Below are positions 13,803 through 26,181 of a DNA stretch of 64,000 bases, one piece after another. Positions within the stretch are counted from its first letter, which is position 1. The number at the start of each line of letters is the position of its first letter. The position numbers and the translations under genes were made by a program. The notes beneath the pieces are model-generated. The model saw nothing but the letters and a program-made list of their open reading frames with translations, had not been told where the DNA came from and made no database searches. The DNA lies in contig JADCRB010000006.1 in NCBI GenBank assembly GCA_021464245.1, forward strand, positions 3,648,280 through 3,712,279, written 5' to 3'. The DNA is from Carallia brachiata. Taxonomy: Eukaryota; Streptophyta; Magnoliopsida; Malpighiales; Rhizophoraceae.

Positions 13803-15250
13803 TGATATCCAGGATGCTTTTTGTTTTCCTTTTGATTTTGTTTAAAAATCAATTGAGCTTTCGCTTCCTAGAAGCTACTGGATGGCTTTGCTTATAAAAA
13901 TAAAAAGATTGGCGACTGGATATACTGAATAGTTTTGTGCAATTTTCAATCATGTTGGCCACAAAAGCTCTCCTTCAGTTTATCTTGCCATATGACACAA
14001 AATGAGTAATTTAGAGATTCCAGCCTAACTAGATTGCCTGTGAGAGTTCGATCGCCCACCCATGCCCTGACCTCTCTCCAACTACTGGGCTACTTGCTCT
14101 GAAAGACCCAAAAGAAAATGTTTAGTTTGAGAGCCACACACCAACAGATTAAAGTGCACTAATCCGGAAATGCTCTCTTCTATAGTTGCAAATAGTTTTC
14201 ATGTTGACAAAGTTTTTTTTTTTTTTGTAAGTTTTAAATTACCTGTTAATTACTAAAATTTATTTTATTGGTTTTTAGTATCACTTATCATTCAATTGCA
14301 AGAAAAAATAAGGCAAGGTCCTTGGACTCAAATGGGTGATCCGGATACACCTGAATCGGTTCATTCGACAGACAACAAGATTACAGTTTTCGAGAACCTG
14401 AGTTGATTAAAGCAAAATTGACTGGTAACTGCAAACATATGTTGAGCACAAAAATAAAAACAAATAACATGGCTGGAGAAATTATATTGTTAGTAATATC
14501 ATAGTTGTTAATTGTATATTTTTAATTTTTTAATGATGCATAAAAAGAGTTACAAATGTGTATACAATAATTATGATTATATGATAAATGTTTGTGTTTG
14601 GAATGCATCAAATTTATCACATGGACATTTCTAAAAAATAACTATTCATAAATGGTCTAACTGTGACTCAAACCCACAGCTTCTCTCGAAAGATTAGATA
14701 TTCCATCATCAATGATACATAGAAGAAACTTCGACACAACAGCGATACGGCAACACCCTAATTGTTAAAAAAAAAAAAAAAAAAAGAAATGTGACTACTA
14801 CATAAATACGGTTATAAAATATATATAAGATATATTATATAGTATGTATGTAATGTCAATATTTTTAGTAAATTTAGTATTTTTTAATATTTAATTTATA
14901 AAAATTTTTAGGTTACCTTTTGTTGTCATTGGTATGTTGGAAATGATTATTTTAATATATACAACATGATTTTTAAGAAATTAAAACATCTAATATAATA
15001 GTTAGATTTTATATTATTGATTATTATTTTTTTACAATTAAACTATTCATTAACATATTTCTAAGAAAAAATAATTATTTATAAGTATCCGTTAAGTTAT
15101 ATAATCGATCAGGAGACCACCTACAACTCACAGCCGCACGGATTCATCAATTTTCTTTTGGTCAAGACAGATTCACCAAATGAAAAAGGTAGTAGCAGTA
15201 CTACTTGTATATGGCGTACAACATAGCACCAGAAGCAACTGACTTAAGAG
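13803..15250. other. intergenic, no gene recognised
   Basis: This contains the THI1 3' region followed by AT-rich DNA with long homopolymers (about 14213-14226, 14767-14785). A stretch near 14650-14700 read on the minus strand has a tRNA-like B-box (GGGTTTGAGTC) and may be a decayed SINE, but I could not find a target duplication. Confidence 0.35.
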
Positions 15251-15251
15251 G

Positions 15252-15748
15252 GGTATTAATATTTTTAGTTTTAAATTTTTAAAATTTTTTTATATTTAAT
15301 TTTAAATCTTTTTAATATTTTATTTGAATTCTAAATTTTTTAATTTCATATTATATCAGTCTTTTAAGTTACAAAAAATGGTAAATCGATTAATAAATAA
15401 GTTTAACTTAATAAAAATTATTTATAAAAGGTTAAATACATGAATTAATTTTTTTTTTTATCAATAAAATATGCACATTAAATATTTTTTTAATTAACGA
15501 ATATACGAATTAAATATGTAACATGCATATTTTTGATAGAAAAGACATTCAATTCATATATTTAATATTTTTTTAAATAATTTTTTGTAAAGTTAAAATT
15601 ATTTTTTAATAGATTAATCACTTTTGGTAAATAGATGAACTTTTGATAGAAAATCAAAAAGTTTATAATTCAAATGAAATGTTAAAAAATTTTAGAACTC
15701 AAACGTAAAAAAATTTAAAAATTTAGAACTAAAAATATTGATATCCCG
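15252..15748. mobile_element. palindromic MITE with long terminal inverted repeats (~497 bp)
   Basis: The left end GGGGTATTAATATTTTTAG, continuing as TTTTAAATTTTTAAAATTTTT, is closely matched in reverse complement by the right end (GGGATATCAATATTTTTAG, then TTCTAAATTTTTAAATTTTTT). Similarity continues inward for over 100 bases, including a TTTGAATT block and, nearer the middle, matching ATATGCA/TGCATAT stretches. There is no coding sequence. This is the structure of a non-autonomous DNA transposon that can fold into one long hairpin. The superfamily cannot be assigned because the target duplication is not clear. Confidence 0.7.
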
Positions 15749-15749
15749 A

Positions 15750-17604
15750 AAAGAAAATATTTTATTTTCTATTTCTTTACAGATATGTCACCTCCCTCCC
15801 TAATTTTTGTGACCACGGTGTCGTTTGAATCAAGTCTTTCTGTAATAGGGCGTGCTACCAATTTTATTGAATCAGAGAAATCGTTGCATCAATATTAATC
15901 GATTTCATATACAGATCCAATGTAAAGGCCTTCAAAACACCTGCACAATGCAGAAATATAATATAGCCAAATCAACCTTTGACTAAAATGGTCAAAAAAA
16001 ATTGATTACTAATAAAGCATAAATTTGTTTAGACAAAACTCTCAAAAGAGAGTACACTCTGAACTGCACTTAAACTTATCTATGGGAGTAATCTTAGATA
16101 GATCTACTGCACTCTAGAGAATCACTGATAAAAATTGACTGAATATATCTGACAATGATTTCCCAAAAACCTAACCTACAACAACTACAGAAATAAAAAT
16201 AGAAACAGTCAACACATAGCACCCATCTTGTTAATACAACAAAATCTTTCTCATTCTAATCCAAAAGAGATAGTGGCAACGGGCAACAGCAGCGGTGAAG
16301 GCGGTGGTAGGGGTAGACATGAAGGCAGACAACAGAGAGAGGAAGGGAGATTGTGGGTGCCAGAGGGCAAGTTGCAGGCAATGTTCCACAACAACATTGA
16401 CAGTTGGAAAGGTGGCTGTCGACGGTAGCGGAGGGGCCATGGATGTCAGATCTAAAGGCAAATGGCATGAGTTGTTCCTCATCAACAACGGCGACAACAG
16501 TGGCGGCAGCGAAAATGGATATTGACAATAGAGGAGTGTGGATCTGATAGATGAGAGGCCATGAGTGTTGAATCTAGAAGGAAAAACCAAAAGAGCAAGC
16601 ATAACAAGTAGAAGGGATATCTGAAGAGGAGGACAGATTTGAGGCTGCTGAGCTAAGGAAAGAGAAAAGGGGAGGTGAAGAAGGAAAAGAAGAGAGGAAA
16701 AAGAGGAGAATGACGGGAAAAGGCGGCGGTTGGTGGTGGTAACAGAAGCCACCACCGCCAGCCAAGTCAAACACTGCTGGCGGGTCGATGTCGGAAGGGT
16801 GAGGGAGAAAGATTAGTGAGACTTTTTTTTGAAGCGATGTAATTAATTTTGAGTGTTGTGAATTAGATAACCATTTAAAGACTCGGTACCTGGGCAAGTT
16901 TAGTGTAAATAGTCAGTAATTAATTTATTAGATTTTAAGAGAAATTAAAAATAAAATAATTTATTTTAAATAGAATGGTTGATAATTTTTTCTTGAGAAA
17001 AAATAAGAATAGTTGATAATTGAAATTTTTAACTAAAAGAATACAATTTTGTTATCAAAATTTTCCTTTTACCGGTATCTTCTTCTTTATGATAAACTGT
17101 TTTCTTTAAAATATAAAAAAGAAAATGGAAGTGACAGATTTAACAAGAAAGAATGTTTGGCACCTTCTAAATCCTACACAAGTGAGAGTCAAATTTATGA
17201 CTTTTTAAAGTTAAAATTCAGGTATATGTGTGAGAAAAATTAGAAAGATATAAAAAATAAATATATAGTAGTTATAGGTAAATAAAAAATTCATTTAGTA
17301 AAAAAATTTTTAAATAAAATTTTTAAATTAAAATTTAAAATAATATTAAATATATTTAAAGTGTCATACAGTACATTAAATTTAAATTTTTTAAAAATAA
17401 ATTTTTAATCATATATAACAATTTAAACTAATTCTTATAACTATTATTATTTCTTATACCTTCTTAAGAAAATTCTCCATGTATTACCAAAGTTGACAAG
17501 CAACGAAGTCAAACGTCGAAGTGAAAGTCAAAATCTGTTCTCTCCCCACTCACGACAAAATAAAATAAAAAACTTTTCTATTCTCTGACATCTGAAAAGT
17601 GACG
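15750..17604. other. intergenic with a purine/GC-richer island
   Basis: Between about 16220 and 16840 the composition shifts to G/A-rich on the plus strand, with many GGCGG and GGTGG runs. This creates long but low-complexity open frames on both strands that resemble no family. The surrounding DNA is AT-rich with no recognised element. Nothing is called as a gene. Confidence 0.4.
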
Positions 17605-18678
17605 ATGTCTCTGCAAGCCGCCGCCCACCGGCTTCTGCTCCCTTTCCTTCTCTTTACAGCCGTCGTTTCCTTCTGCCTCCGATCAACCGCCGCGGACTCC
17701 GACCCTGAGCTCGTGAACCACCTCCTCTCTCTGCAATCCCAATCCCAGTCTGGCGTTATCCACCTCGACGACAGTCTCATCTCCCGCTTCCTGACATCCA
17801 CGAAACCGCCGCGCCCTTACTCTCTCCTCATCTTCTTCGACGCTAAGAAGCTCCACAACAAGCCGGAGCTCCGCCTCAAGGATATGCACCGCGAGTTTTC
17901 CATCGTCGCCGCCTCCTTCATCGCCAACAACCTCAACAAGACCGCCCCGTCCTCGGCCAAGCTCTTCTTCTGCGACGTCGACTTTGAACAATCGCAATCT
18001 TCGTTTTCCCTCTTTGGCGTCGACTTCGTGCCCCACATAAGCCTGGTCGGCCCCAACGTCCACGACCCGAAGGAATCGAACCCGCTGGACCGGGGTCCCG
18101 TCTCGAGGATGGCCGAGTCCATAGCCGACTTCATTCAATCGAGAACCAACCTCACCGTGGGACCCATCCATCGGCCGCCGATTCTATCCAAGAAACAGCT
18201 CACTCTTTTGACTGCCGCTTTACTGATCTCGACACCCTTTTTCATCAAGAAGCTTTTGGCCGGCCAGAGATTGGTCCAGGACCGGAGAGTCTGGCTTGCC
18301 GGTGCACTGGTCCTGTACTTTTTCAGCGTTTCAGGTTCTATGCACAACATGATTCGGAAAAGGCCCATGTTCTTACGGGACCAGAATGATCCAACTAGGC
18401 TGATGTTCTTTTATCAGGGTTCCGGTGTACAACTGGGGGCGGAGGGGTTGGCGGTTGGGTTTTTGTACAACGTTGTTGGTTTGTTGTTGGCATCTATGAC
18501 CCATTTGTTACTTAGAGCAAAGAATGTTTATGTCCAGAGATTTTTCATGCTTTCTGCTCTGTTCCTGTCGTTTTGGGCAGTAAGGAAGGTGATTTTCTTG
18601 GACAATTGGAAGACCGGCTATCGCGTCCGCGCATTCTGGCCTTCGAGTTGGAAGCAAGGGACGCTGTTTTGGATTTGA
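17605..18678 (+). CDS. OST3: OST3/OST6-type subunit of the oligosaccharyltransferase complex
   Basis: A single-exon frame of 357 residues starts at ATG 17605; the in-frame GTG six bases upstream is not used. Residues 1 to about 31 are a signal peptide. A thioredoxin-like ER-lumenal domain follows to about residue 190, with YSLLIFFDAKKLHNKPELRL and LFFCDVDFEQSQSSFSLFGVDFVPHISLVGP. Four hydrophobic segments then span the membrane (around LTLLTAALLISTPFFI, VWLAGALVLYFFSV, GLAVGFLYNVVGLLLAS and FFMLSALFLSFWAV). This is the plant OST3/OST6 arrangement. The subunit assists N-glycosylation of selected sites as part of the ER oligosaccharyltransferase. The CxxC redox pair of yeast and animal homologues is absent; only one Cys is visible in the lumenal domain. 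The coding sequence is richer in GC than its surroundings, mainly in its 5' half. The frame is intact. Confidence 0.95.
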   Translation: MSLQAAAHRLLLPFLLFTAVVSFCLRSTAADSDPELVNHLLSLQSQSQSGVIHLDDSLISRFLTSTKPPRPYSLLIFFDAKKLHNKPELRLKDMHREFSIVAASFIANNLNKTAPSSAKLFFCDVDFEQSQSSFSLFGVDFVPHISLVGPNVHDPKESNPLDRGPVSRMAESIADFIQSRTNLTVGPIHRPPILSKKQLTLLTAALLISTPFFIKKLLAGQRLVQDRRVWLAGALVLYFFSVSGSMHNMIRKRPMFLRDQNDPTRLMFFYQGSGVQLGAEGLAVGFLYNVVGLLLASMTHLLLRAKNVYVQRFFMLSALFLSFWAVRKVIFLDNWKTGYRVRAFWPSSWKQGTLFWI

Positions 18679-20735
18679 AGAGATAGAAAAGGATGATCTT
18701 TTTGCGCATTAAAAACTGAAACTTGGTGCTTTACTTTGACGGTGAAATTGGAATGTATTACTTTGGTAGCAAAGATGGCTGCCTGCAGTCGAACTTGGTT
18801 TCATTACTTGAATAATAATGTGGGATCAGGAGATTTTGCATGGTTTTTGGATGGGTGTTTGAGTTATATTTCAAATATACTTTTATGCAATATTCCATGA
18901 TTCCTCGAATTCTCAACTGAAACTGAAGTTATGACAATGATAGCAACACAAAGTGATTCATGTAGTTCTTAGTAGCTGTCTTTTCCAACTTTGACTAACA
19001 TAGAACTGCGGATAGTTGCGGAACTTAGTTCTGTGTAACGTTGAAGACCAAGAAACGGAGAGTTTAGGCCGTTGTTCTTTGGTAAATGACTAGCTGTTGC
19101 CATAAGGCGCCAATATTCTCTCCATGTGGGAAAATTTCAGGCGCTATGTTGTGAGCTTTGTTTGAATGTATGGTACTGATTTTGGGGTTGTGAATTATAC
19201 GAGTAGGTGGTACTAATCTAATTGACAACCCAACCCGTTTGATTGCCATGTATATTATGGTCATCTGTTACAACTTGCAGATCTCCGATTTGTTTCTGAA
19301 ATTTAGCTATGCATAAACCATGACATAGTCATGGTATTGTATCTAATTATTTTAGGTATCGCGCATAAGCTTTCAGGTTCTGATTCACTGTAGCATATAC
19401 TTTGTTTGTTTATCACTCTTTAATTTCCGAAAGGAAATTTAATTGAGAGAGTCTTGTTTTTGTTCATGAAATATAGAATTTTACTTCTCGTCTCTTGTGT
19501 GCAGGAAGTAGGATTCGAGTGAAATACTTGAAAAGAATAAATTTTCCTCTCTGCTTTAAATTCTGGTATTTATTCTGACATTAGAAGAGCATATTTGTGT
19601 GCAGAAACCATTTCCTGAAAAGTGTGAAACAGTGAGTGAGGCCGAAAACAGGCTGTAGAACATACAGATTATCGCACTAATGTAGTTATATAATAGACGG
19701 AAAGTTAATTGATGCTTATCTCCAGGTCTTGCTGGCTAGGAATTTTGCATCTGATGGGGCAAGACATATGTTTGGAGTGGACTTATAAATTAGGTAGTTG
19801 GGATGGGATCTGCATCTATTTTCTCCTGATAAGCCATGCCCCCATGCTCCATTGCTTAGCAATTTCAAGCTTTGAGGCCTTATTTGATCTAGTTCTTGGT
19901 TTTGTTTGCCCACTTGGTAAATCTTTGGTCTGCATATATAAGTGAACTTCCATTCTATGCTTAACATTAGCGTAAATTGCTGCCAGTAGTATGTTAGGTG
20001 AGTAACGCATCTGCCAACCATATTTAATTCTTTTCGTCATTTCTTTTTTGCCAACCATGTGCTAGGTGCATATTAGTTCCTTGGATTCTCAGCATAAATA
20101 TTCTTCTGAAAGTGACCGTATGCTTAATGGCTTGAAGCCTTTAACTCGGAAGTTGCTGGATGGAATCGATTGTTGGCAATACTTTTTGGCATTTCCTTTC
20201 TATTGGGATGAAACACGTTTGCTGTATGCTTTTTGACCTGTTTTCTTCATGCAGCAAAATGTTGTCGCTATGCAACTCTTGATCTGTATGCATTATTTAA
20301 ATCATCAATATCTGATCTCAAGCAGTCAAACATAAACTTAACATCCATGTCAATACGGATCATTGATTTCATTGTGGAATCTACATTTCAATACCTCGGG
20401 TAGAGTTATATGTATTGATGTTTACAAATGAGTTATTCATTGCAATTAATTTTTCATAATTGTATAAAATCATTCACTTTTTCAATAAAAAGACTATCAC
20501 TTCATATTAGGCAGGAACGCACAAAAAAAAAAAAAAATCAAACGAACATTGACCAAATCAACCTCTCCACAAAACAGATTTAAACAGATGCATCGCTACC
20601 TTGTACCCACCTAGAGGAGGATCGATACCAAATATTTTTAGTACCAGATTCCTCACTTTCGGCTCACAACGTAAAGATTCAAAGGCTCTATCCAACAACA
20701 ATTGAAAGCATTTGCTTTCCCCGCCCGGGGAGGGC
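18679..20735. other. intergenic, no gene recognised
   Basis: The OST3 3' region lies first, then about 2 kb of ordinary non-repetitive sequence. Several open frames of 60-100 codons exist but are uncorrelated with splice signals and resemble nothing. An A run lies at 20522-20536. Confidence 0.4.
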
Positions 20736-21012
20736 GTAAATTTTTATAAATAAGTTTTAAATCTTATACTTTTCAAATCTTTTACAATCAAGATTTTTTA
20801 TCATTTTGACTGTTAAAAACATATTTGACATAACGAATCTAAAAGATATTTGACCTAATAGACAAATACACAAATATGTTTTTTAACAGTCAAACCGATA
20901 AAAGAACTCAATTATAAAAAAATTTAAAAAGTAGATCATTCAATTGAAAAATCAAAAAAATTAAAATTTAATTATAAAAATCTATAAAAATTTAAAGTTA
21001 AATAAGTGTTAT
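20736..21012. mobile_element. hairpin-forming MITE-like inverted repeat (~275 bp)
   Basis: Inverted halves face each other. TTTGACTGTTAAAAACATAT in the left half (about 20797-20818) is mirrored by AAATATGTTTTTTAACAGTC in the right half (about 20873-20895). The outer arms (AAATTTTTATAAATAAG..., CTTTTACAATCAAGATTTTTTATC) pair with ATAAAAATTTAAAGTT and GATAAAAGAACTCAATTATAAAA. No coding sequence is present. A similar but diverged arrangement occurs at about 50050-50330. Confidence 0.6.
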
Positions 21013-21519
21013 CTCTTTTTATGCACGTTCACGACAGTGTTTATCCTAAGTATCAACAGCCAAAAACATAATCAAACTTCGTCCCCTAGTCATCAGAACC
21101 TTTAACTTTTTTAGCAGTGGGTCTTCCCCTTTGTCGATTGCATGCATGTGAGAGACCTTGAGCGTTCTTCAACACTGGAAAGTTGTCTTGGACGGCCAAA
21201 AGTGTCTAAAATGCAGTGGCATCAATCTACAGGCAGCCTTAACACCAACAGCTATGCACACGCTTTGCGTAAGAACGGAGCGGTTCCGATTCTCAATTCC
21301 AATTACCTTTCTACCCTTTTCTCCTCCATACAATCCATGCCAACTGACGGGAGGGAAGGAGAATTGAGGGGTAAAATAGTCAATTTCCACCAATAAGGAG
21401 ACGATGGAATGCCATTATTTTCTCTTTTTCCCTTCTCAGAAAAAGTTCTGCGCTTTATAGGGAATAAATTCCCTCTATATTAACTTGGCCTAATAAACAA
21501 GGAAGGAACTTGAATAGAC

Positions 21520-21540
21520 AGAGAGAGAGAGAGAGAGAGA
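21520..21540 (+). repeat. (GA)n microsatellite abutting the NTF2 start codon
   Basis: A run of ten GA dinucleotides ends one base before the ATG at 21541, so it lies in the NTF2 5' leader. Such runs are common in plant leaders and are prone to length variation. Confidence 0.85.
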
Positions 21541-22072
21541 ATGGAGGACCAAGTTGAAATGGTTGGGAGAGCATTTGTGGATCACTACTACCGCCTTTTC
21601 GACCACGATCGATCATCTCTTGCCTCTCTATACCAGGCTAGCTCCATGCTGACATTTGAGGGCCAGAAGATACTGGGTGCTGATGATATCTCCATCAAGC
21701 TGGACAACTTGCCTTTTGATCAATGCAAACACATTATCAGCACCATTGATTCACAGCCCTCCTCTTCTAGCACTGGTGGCATTGTTGTCTTTGTTAGTGG
21801 CAGCCTCCAATTGCCAGGAGAAGACACCACTTGAGGTTTAGCCAGGTATTTTTTTAACGGATTTCGAACACCCTTTTCGACTATTTGCATTTATATCTTT
21901 GTGGGAGCTAGTCTTTCACTTGTTGTTGCTCAATTTTTTTGGTAATCATCATTAAGATGATTGAAATGGGGTATATTTTTTATTTTTTTTTGGCCAGATG
22001 TTTCACTTGATTCCCACGCTGGAAGGAAACTTCTTTGTGCAGAATGACATTTTCCGCCTCAATTACGGCTAA
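21541..22072 (+). CDS. NTF2: nuclear transport factor 2 (NTF2), frame broken by a 1-nt deletion
   Basis: Exon 1 (21541-21845) and exon 2 (21998-22072, MFHLIPTLEGNFFVQNDIFRLNYG-stop) flank a GT-AG intron and would give about 126 residues, the normal NTF2 length. The protein is the cone-shaped dimer that imports RanGDP into the nucleus. VGRAFVDHYYRLFD, ASSMLTFEGQKILG, QCKHIISTIDSQPS and VVFVSGSLQLPGED are family blocks. After GED, at about 21824-21827, one base is missing: the direct reading runs ACC ACT TGA and stops at 21834, whereas the next frame gives CAC CAC TTG AGG TTT AGC CAG (HHLRFSQ), which joins exactly in phase to exon 2. Exon 1 is 305 nt instead of the 306 required. The rest is intact, so either a very recent mutation or a base-calling error is likely. 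Confidence 0.92.
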
Positions 22073-25000
22073 ATTTCTCAGTTGGAATTTGGCTTTGCGT
22101 TGGATTTCTATGTTATCTACCATTAAAATCTGCAAAAAGGTTCTTAGCCGCCATGTATGAAATGTATCCTATTTGCTGTCTTGACCAAAATTTAGCCTTG
22201 TCTTTGCTTCTTGAGTACAACTTCAAACGTCATTGCATTGGCATTGGCTTTCTCTAGTACCCCTACCCTGCATATTGCATTGGCAGAGCTAGAAACTTTT
22301 GCCAGTGGGACAAAGAAATAATTTGTAGTAGAAAAAAAAAAACAAAATTAAGGTAAATGAAATTTTTATAGGGTAAACAAATGAAGTAACGAAAAAATTG
22401 AACCAAATTCTTCATCCGAGATGATAGTTTGTTGATAATTCAATGTGTTTTCCCTGCACTGTTTTGGGTTCGAGTTTCTTTCAATTGTCTGCCTCCGAAT
22501 AAAAGAAATTTTTCTTGAGATACTGTATTAAATTTCAAATTTATTAATATTAAAGCCATACATTGAAGAGGTCTAATAATTCGAATTCAAAAATATCGGA
22601 TAAAAGTTCTGTTATTAGGAGAGATTAAATGAGTAAGTTAATACATGACTAAGATCTCAATTCACAAATGTATGATTTACATATCGATGATTCTTCCTTA
22701 AAAAAAAAAATTGAACCAAATTCTGATTTTATTAGCTCGGTTAGTGCGCATGAGTGAGACTCATTTCTTACGAGAGCTCCTAAATGGACCTGTTCTACAT
22801 AAAATTTTTTGGTTCGTACGCGGTAGGGTTAATCTAATCAGTTCCCTTAGTTAAAGCCTGCTCAACCTCCTATTTGAGCATGCAAGTCATCATTTTTGTT
22901 TTTAATTCATTTCATAGCGCCGCATTTCAGGTCTAATTGTTCTGTTAAACTCTCTTGACAACATGTTAAATTTGAGACTGAAAAATTCTAGGAAATATGT
23001 CTTATTACTTCTTAAAAGTCAGGCAAGATTTTTTAGAAGAATACAAAATCAAGGACATATTTGTATATAAATCCTTGTGAATAAGAGCTGATGAAAATCA
23101 AAAGAGAGAAAGTCACGATATAAAAGGGTGCTAAAAGCAAAGGCCTTTCCCACTAACTAGGGGTGAATGTGGGCGCGGATCGGTTTGATTACCAAATTAA
23201 CATAAGAATATAACCTGTCAAATTATCATTAATTATTACGAGTTAGTTTGGTTATTTAAACCATATTCATTAAATTTAAAATTGTCATCTACATCTTTTA
23301 TTTTGTCGTCTTGTCTGATAAATAAAATCGTCAATATTCAAACCGTTGACTTTTCATTCTCAAAAGTAAATTTTCAAAATAAGATCAAAGATCAATAATT
23401 AAAAATGAACTCAATTTCTATAAAGATTTTGCTAATAATAGTAACTTTTATTATTTTTTTTTACAGTTATTTTTACGTAATATGTGTTAATTAATTATTA
23501 AAAAATTAAAAATAAATATATTACAATTTATCATTAAAAAGTGTCGATGTGTTGATTTTTAATTAATAATTATAAAAAATACTTGTTTATAATAAATCTC
23601 ATGTCTATAGTTATGGGTGTGAAAGGGTGTTGTGATCTGTAGAGTGATTGAGTTTTTCATGTGATCTTTATCTCCACAAAATGTACTTTTAGGCTTTTGT
23701 ATCGTGCGGCGGTTTATTTTAATTTTTCGGATTTTGAACTCACAAATCATAATCAAGTTGTCAAATGCAGTTCACATTAAATTACAAACCCTACATCAAC
23801 CATTTTCAATGATTTTGGCGATTTCGATTTGATATTGATCGATTTAAACGGATTTCGCGTTTCACCGTATATCCCACCACTTAATATTAGCCTTACATTT
23901 TTGTTTCAATGAACACTATTATATTGCTGTTTAGAATTCTCTAACCACCCATTCCATGCAAGGCCGCAGTAGGTTCCAATTAAACCCTCCCCTCAGCCGT
24001 TATATTATTTCTAGCATATGCTATAAAGCGACTCTAAAATCAACTAATTTAGCCTAGTTGCCAACGATACCAAAATTATTGGAAGAGTTTGTTAGACATG
24101 GCTTTTCTTCATAAAATTCTCGCAAAAAGTGAGCTTTATTTTTGAAAAACAAATTCATTCTACGATCAATTCAACCACACTATGTAAATATTGCCTATAT
24201 AATATCCCCATTTTGTATGGTCCGCTACTGAAACTACTATAGGAAAGGGATTCATTGCCCTAGTATTTAATTCCAAACACACTTGGGCTGCAAAAGCTTC
24301 ACAGTGGAGTCACTTTGTGTCGGTGGTGCCAACATTTTGACTCCAAGTCTGCAGGTTTAGGAGCTACACCACGGGGACGGTGCCCTTCAAATTTGGTATT
24401 ATGCAGCCATTTTGCTAGGGCAAAGTGTGTGACGAGGCAGTTCAAGTGATTATAGTTACGAAAAAGTTTTCGACTGAGAGGAACTGTCCGTACAAATTAC
24501 CTCGACTGACTTCTCGAAATGCAATGAATATTATATATATTTTTTTATTATTTCACAATTTATTAATATGGTCGCATAAAATTAAAAATTTATTACATTA
24601 TGAATAATTTTTTTAGACAATTTTTTCTAGTTATAATCCGGAACCCTTGGAGTTAATAAAAAGTTAACGGAAAAGGATTATAAGTATTGTTAAACATAGC
24701 GCAGAAGGTTGACTTAAAAAAATAATAATAAATGTTGGCATGAATCCAAAAACACTAATTCTTACCTTTTGTTAAAACATTTAAACTTATTTGGGGATTT
24801 GGTGAATTCAAGGTAATCTAGATTTTTGGTTGATAATGATAAAATGAGAGGGAAACATAGCGTAAAATCAGATTCAACCATTCCAAAAGTAGCAAGTCGC
24901 AACCAAATGTCAGTAAATTTTATGTGTGATATCCTTCTGGACCGCATAAAAAGGACCAAAGGGGAGCTGCCTGATGGACACTCAACAACCATACATTTTT

Positions 25001-26046
25001 GTTGTGATAACCCAATTGGGCAACATGCAGTGATTTCACTTAAATTATTTTAAAATAGTTATATAATTTTATTAACTGTATTTATAATTTATATATTTTT
25101 TATTTTTTTAAAATTTAATTATGTAAGAGTTCATATTACTTTTTAATTATTTCAAAATTATTTAAGTGAAATTATTAATTTTTTTCCAACCTAATTAAGA
25201 GTACTGTACTACATTCTTGGACTGATTAGGCATCCCATGATGCTATCCATTCATGATGTTTTATGTAATAATTTTGTCTTTATTTTTTGGTTGGTGAAAG
25301 ATGAGGCTCGCACATGAGATTTCTTGGTTTTATATCAAGTCTTTAACCATCAAATTAGAGCTCCAGTCCCTTTATGTCGTAATTATGTTTTCCTTGTGTT
25401 GTCTGATATGACTTTTTTTTTTTGTTTTTTTTTTTCAGTCAACTCTCATAATACTATAGGGTATGGCCAATTCAAGTTTATTTTGTCGCCAAAAAAAAAA
25501 AAAAACATCGGCAAGTTCCAAGGTGAATGCTTAGGGGTAGAAGTAAAAATAGTACAAAAACAAATGCCGTCCTTTCTCTTTGTTTTTTTTTTTTTAAATA
25601 TTTTTAAATAAAATGGGAGAACATGATAGCATCCTAACTAGTCCTAAGAGAAAACATTGTACTGTAATTCTAAAAACGAAGTATAAGGTCTAGATGATTA
25701 TGACAGAGTATATTTTGAGCCTAGTATAAGTTTAGCCCGTCAATTATCCTAACAAGCACTCTAACCCCCTCTTTCGAACAGATAATTGTAAGACATGATC
25801 ACTTGCCAAAGCAATCCAGGGCCAGGCCTAAAACTGTGTGACAGTATCCCAGCCCTGTGGTCCTGCATTTAATCTTACTGCACTATAAATCAAGTGAGAT
25901 TTAAGAGTGTGTATTTTAGGCCAACATAAATTGATGAGTGAGCCTAACGTTGCATATTTTGGGCTTCAATTGTTGGGCTAGAGTGGAAAGTCTCAGGCAG
26001 TCCAGACCCTTGAATCAAATGAAGACAAATGTAGGGGCCCCTCAAA
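22073..26046. other. intergenic, no gene recognised
   Basis: About 4 kb of AT-rich DNA with scattered T/A homopolymers (e.g. 25411-25435, 25491-25505). A short stretch at about 24826-25053 is open on both strands but has no recognisable similarity. No LTR pairs or TIRs were identified. Confidence 0.35.
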
Positions 26047-26181
26047 ATTGCTGGTCTCTAATTATCTGCCTAAAACCAGGGTGTTACCGGGCTGTTTCTC
26101 CAGTTTGTGAGGGGGTCCCCCCCTCCCTCTTAGTTGTACGGGGTTTACCAGACTAAAGAAAAAAAATATTGCTGGTCTCTA
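26047..26181 (+). mobile_element. short SINE-like retroinsert with perfect 14-bp target-site duplication
   Basis: ATTGCTGGTCTCTA occurs at 26047-26060 and again at 26168-26181. The 107 bases between them (26061-26167) are more GC-rich than the surroundings and end in an A-rich tail (GACTAAAGAAAAAAAAT). A direct duplication of this length plus an A tail is the mark of a LINE-mobilised insert. No A or B box is seen, so this is a 5'-truncated copy or an unknown non-autonomous retroelement. Confidence 0.75.

Noticed and set aside
16231..16770. 179-codon minus-strand open frame and overlapping plus-strand frames
   Set aside because: They come from a purine/GC-rich low-complexity stretch that is open in several frames at once. 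There is no domain, splice context or recognisable similarity.
17683..18171. 162-codon minus-strand frame over the OST3 gene
   Set aside because: Antisense shadow of the GC-rich 5' half of OST3; the sense frame has full family similarity.
22730..22860. Possible SINE (GTTAGTGCGCATGAGTGAGACTC)
   Set aside because: No target duplication, tail or convincing A/B box pair could be found.
24762..25053. Region open on both strands
   Set aside because: Neither strand gives a recognisable product; probably chance or an old element fragment.
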